In this document: positions 6,217-8,123 of the stretch, piece after piece
How the letters are laid out: every line of letters starts with the position of its first letter
How positions within the stretch are numbered: position 1 is the first letter of the stretch
Assembly: GCA_028817685.1 (NCBI GenBank)
Contig: JAPPPC010000485.1
Coordinates: 1 to 8,123 of the forward strand
Direction: 5' to 3'
DNA: 8,123 nucleotides
DNA from: Rhodospirillaceae bacterium
GTDB taxonomy: Bacteria > Pseudomonadota > Alphaproteobacteria > UBA8366 > GCA-2717185
Program-made: the position numbers and the translations under genes
Notes under the pieces: generated by a model
The model's input: the letters and a program-made list of their open reading frames with translations, nothing else
The model's database searches: none
What the model was told of the DNA's origin: nothing

Positions 6217-7905
6217 ATGGCCTATGATCTAAAAATCGTCGGCGGCACGATCGTCGACGGCAGCGGGCAACCGCGCTATCGGGGCGATGTCGGCGTTCGG
6301 GACGGCCGCATCGTCGCATTGGGCGACGCGCCCGACCCGGCATCGCGCACCATCGATGCCGACGGCGCCATCGTCGCACCGGGTTTCGTCGACTTGCACA
6401 CCCACTACGACGCCCAGATCATCTGGGACCGCATGCTGTCCATCTCGCCGTGGCATGGCGTCACCACCGTCGTCATGGGCAATTGCGGCTTCGGGGTGGC
6501 ACCGACCCGGGCGGCGCACCGCGACATGATCGTCAAGACCCTGGAAAAGGTCGAAGGCATGAGCACCGACGCCCTGTTCGCGGGGCTCGGCGAGGAATGG
6601 CCCTTCGAGACCTTCCCGGAATATCTCGACGCCATCGACGAAAACGGCGTCGCCGTGAATGTCGGCGTGCTGCTGGGTCATACGCCATTGCGGTTCTACG
6701 TCATGGGCGAAGCCGCCACCGAACGCGCTGCCACGGAGGATGAGGTGGCGCAGATGCAGGCGATCGTGTCGGAAGCGATGGCGGCGGGCGCCATCGGCTT
6801 TGCCACCTCGCGTGCCTCCACCCATGTCGGCTATGAGGGCCGGCCCGTTCCGAGCCGCGCCTGCGACGTCGCCGAGATATTCACCCTGGCCAACACGGTG
6901 GGCGCGGCGGGCGGCGGTCTCATCGAAGCGACGGCCGGCCGCGGCCTGTTCCTCGACGAATACGCCCGTTTGGCCGACGAAAGCCGGTGCCATGTCACCT
7001 GGACGGCGCTGCTGGCCGATCTGTCGCTGGGCGACGGCACGCATGAAGAGCAGCTGCAAAGATCGGAAGCGTTGGTGGCGGCCGGGCACAAAGTGTTTCC
7101 GCAAGTCACACCGAGGCCGCTCAACTTCGAATATCAGATGAAGGAACCCTTCATCTTCGAAGCGATCTCCATGTTCAAACCCGTTTCGGCCGCCGATTTC
7201 GAGGGCAAGAAGCGGCTTTACCAGGACCCGGAATTCAGGTCGGCATTCCGGGAAAAAATGGCGACGATCCGCGAGCAGTTCCATGCCTCTTTCGAAAAGA
7301 CGGTGATATCGCAATGTTTGGCCGAACCCGATCTGGACGAACGTCCCCTGATCGAGGTCGCCCAGACACGTGGCGTGAATGCCGTCGATCTGCTGCTGGA
7401 GCTGTCGCTCGCCGACAATCTGGAAACCCGCTTCCGTATGCCGGTCGCCAATCACAATGAGGACTCGGTCGAGCCGCTGCTGAAGAGCCACAGCACCGTA
7501 TTGGGCCTGTCGGACGCCGGCGCGCATGCCAGCCAGCTGTGCGATGCCTGCCTGCCAACCTATCTGCTGAGCCGCTGGGTCCGGGAAAAACAGGCCCTGA
7601 GCTTGGAAGAAGGCGTCCGTATGCTAACATCGCGACCGGCCGAGGTGGCCGGCATCCCGGATCGAGGCCTGTTGGCCGAAGGACGTCCCGCCGACATCAC
7701 CGTCTTCGACGCCGAAACGGTCGGTGCCGGCGCATTGCAGCGGGTCTACGATTTTCCGGGTGGGGCCGACCGCCTCATCTCGAAGGAAAGCGGCATTCGC
7801 GCCGTAATCGTGAACGGTCGCCCGATTCGGGAGCACGGTACCGACGCCGTCGACCCCGAAGGCGCACTACCCGGCGGCGTCTTGCGAAAATTCGCCACCC
7901 GCTAA
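6217..7905 (+). CDS. Amidohydrolase, D-aminoacylase-like (amidohydrolase_3 type), substrate unknown
   Basis: This is a predicted cytoplasmic metal hydrolase of 562 residues, clearly longer than bacterial D-aminoacylases (about 480-500). The small beta domain at both ends (about 1-55 and 480-540: LKIVGGTIVDGSG, GLLAEGRPADITVFD) flanks a TIM barrel. Visible site residues are H61-T-H63 (VDLHTHYDAQ), C90 (GNCGFGVAP, matching the bridging cysteine of D-aminoacylase) and the catalytic aspartate D433 (GLSDAGAHAS). I do not see the canonical HHK-type metal motif of D-aminoacylase; the equivalent region reads CHVTW (H259). A GFATSRASTHVGYEGRPVPSR segment sits where another histidine ligand is expected. 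This supports a related hydrolase of other C-N bonds, for example cyclic amides or N-acyl compounds, rather than a proven N-acyl-D-amino-acid deacylase. Start: ATG 6217, with AGGGAA nine bases upstream. The FAD protein gene follows within about 15 bp. Confidence 0.9.
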   Translation: MAYDLKIVGGTIVDGSGQPRYRGDVGVRDGRIVALGDAPDPASRTIDADGAIVAPGFVDLHTHYDAQIIWDRMLSISPWHGVTTVVMGNCGFGVAPTRAAHRDMIVKTLEKVEGMSTDALFAGLGEEWPFETFPEYLDAIDENGVAVNVGVLLGHTPLRFYVMGEAATERAATEDEVAQMQAIVSEAMAAGAIGFATSRASTHVGYEGRPVPSRACDVAEIFTLANTVGAAGGGLIEATAGRGLFLDEYARLADESRCHVTWTALLADLSLGDGTHEEQLQRSEALVAAGHKVFPQVTPRPLNFEYQMKEPFIFEAISMFKPVSAADFEGKKRLYQDPEFRSAFREKMATIREQFHASFEKTVISQCLAEPDLDERPLIEVAQTRGVNAVDLLLELSLADNLETRFRMPVANHNEDSVEPLLKSHSTVLGLSDAGAHASQLCDACLPTYLLSRWVREKQALSLEEGVRMLTSRPAEVAGIPDRGLLAEGRPADITVFDAETVGAGALQRVYDFPGGADRLISKESGIRAVIVNGRPIREHGTDAVDPEGALPGGVLRKFATR

Positions 7906-7920
7906 GCACAGGAACAGATG

Positions 7921-8123
7921 ATGTCGCAGACCCAATCCCTCCCTTCCCCCGACTACGAAGTGATCGTCATCGGCGCGGGCGTCGCCGGTATCTACCAGAT
8001 CAAGCGGCTGGTCGACCTTGGCGTGAACGCGACCGTCCTGGAAGCCGCCGGCGGTCTGGGCGACCCCGGGGAAGGGGCGGCCGGCGGCGGGCGCCTACTA
8101 TACCGGAGCGAACGCCTCGACCA
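7921..8123 (+). CDS. FAD-dependent monooxygenase-like protein, N-terminal fragment; 3' end outside window
   Basis: Only 67 codons are visible. After a short leader comes a dinucleotide-binding fold: EVIVIGAGVAGIYQIKRL carries the GxGxxG fingerprint (G18, G20, G23), and E41 (TVLEA) at the end of strand two is the usual FAD-ribose ligand. GAGVAGIYQ-type starts are typical of flavin monooxygenases of the Baeyer-Villiger/FMO group, which insert oxygen into ketones or oxidize N or S using NADPH. After EAAGGLG, however, the expected GTWYWNRYPGARxD-like segment is absent; the frame reads a Gly-rich stretch and then LLYRSERLD, so the subclass is uncertain and a frameshift is possible. ATG 7921 is preferred because AGGA (7910-7913) lies seven bases upstream; ATG 7918 is the alternative. 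Spacing implies it is third in the amidohydrolase operon. Confidence 0.72.
   Translation, partial: MSQTQSLPSPDYEVIVIGAGVAGIYQIKRLVDLGVNATVLEAAGGLGDPGEGAAGGGRLLYRSERLD

Noticed and set aside
6229..7527. Open frame of 432 codons on the - strand opposite the D-aminoacylase-like gene
   Set aside because: The composition is that of a shadow frame, with no known motif, and it sits entirely inside a well-supported coding gene.
1..8123. Search by eye for tRNA, CRISPR, insertion sequence or defence genes
   Set aside because: No cloverleaf-like segment, regularly spaced repeat, transposase motif, terminal repeat pair or recognisable defence domain was found; nearly all of the window is accounted for by metabolic genes.

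Overview
The window is GC-rich, gene-dense DNA from a free-living proteobacterium, most likely an alphaproteobacterium of Rhodospirillales type. That assignment is inferred from the NrdJ sequence style, the codon use and the gene families, not from a database search. It holds seven protein genes: five intact, plus one truncated at each window edge. I see no RNA gene, insertion sequence or CRISPR array.

Left part (1-2246, + strand), housekeeping. The C-terminal 524 residues of the B12-dependent class II ribonucleotide reductase NrdJ come first. A strong intrinsic terminator follows at 1616-1647, then a small hemerythrin-like (HHE) protein that probably starts at GTG 1692. A hairpin and a 12-bp palindrome lie in the 34-bp convergent junction at 2247-2288.

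Middle (2281-4995, - strand), transcribed leftward. A TetR-family regulator, an enolase-superfamily (mandelate racemase subgroup) enzyme and a glutathione S-transferase-like protein are separated by only 11 and 19 bp, so they look like one operon.

Divergent control region (4996-5085). This 90-bp space holds a good sigma70-type promoter reading right and two inverted repeats. One includes the -35 box; the other overlaps the expected transcription start. It is the natural target of the adjacent TetR protein.

Right part (5086-8123, + strand). An amidohydrolase_2-type metal enzyme, a second amidohydrolase of the D-aminoacylase-like group and the start of an FAD-dependent monooxygenase-like protein are separated by 27 and about 15 bp, consistent with a second operon.

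Together the two divergent operons look like a TetR-controlled catabolic locus for an unidentified organic compound. Flavin oxygenation, two metal-dependent hydrolytic (or decarboxylating) steps, an alpha-proton-abstracting enolase-superfamily step and a glutathione-dependent step fit degradation of a cyclic or aromatic natural product or a xenobiotic. The substrate cannot be read from the sequence. This locus is the most interesting part of the window.
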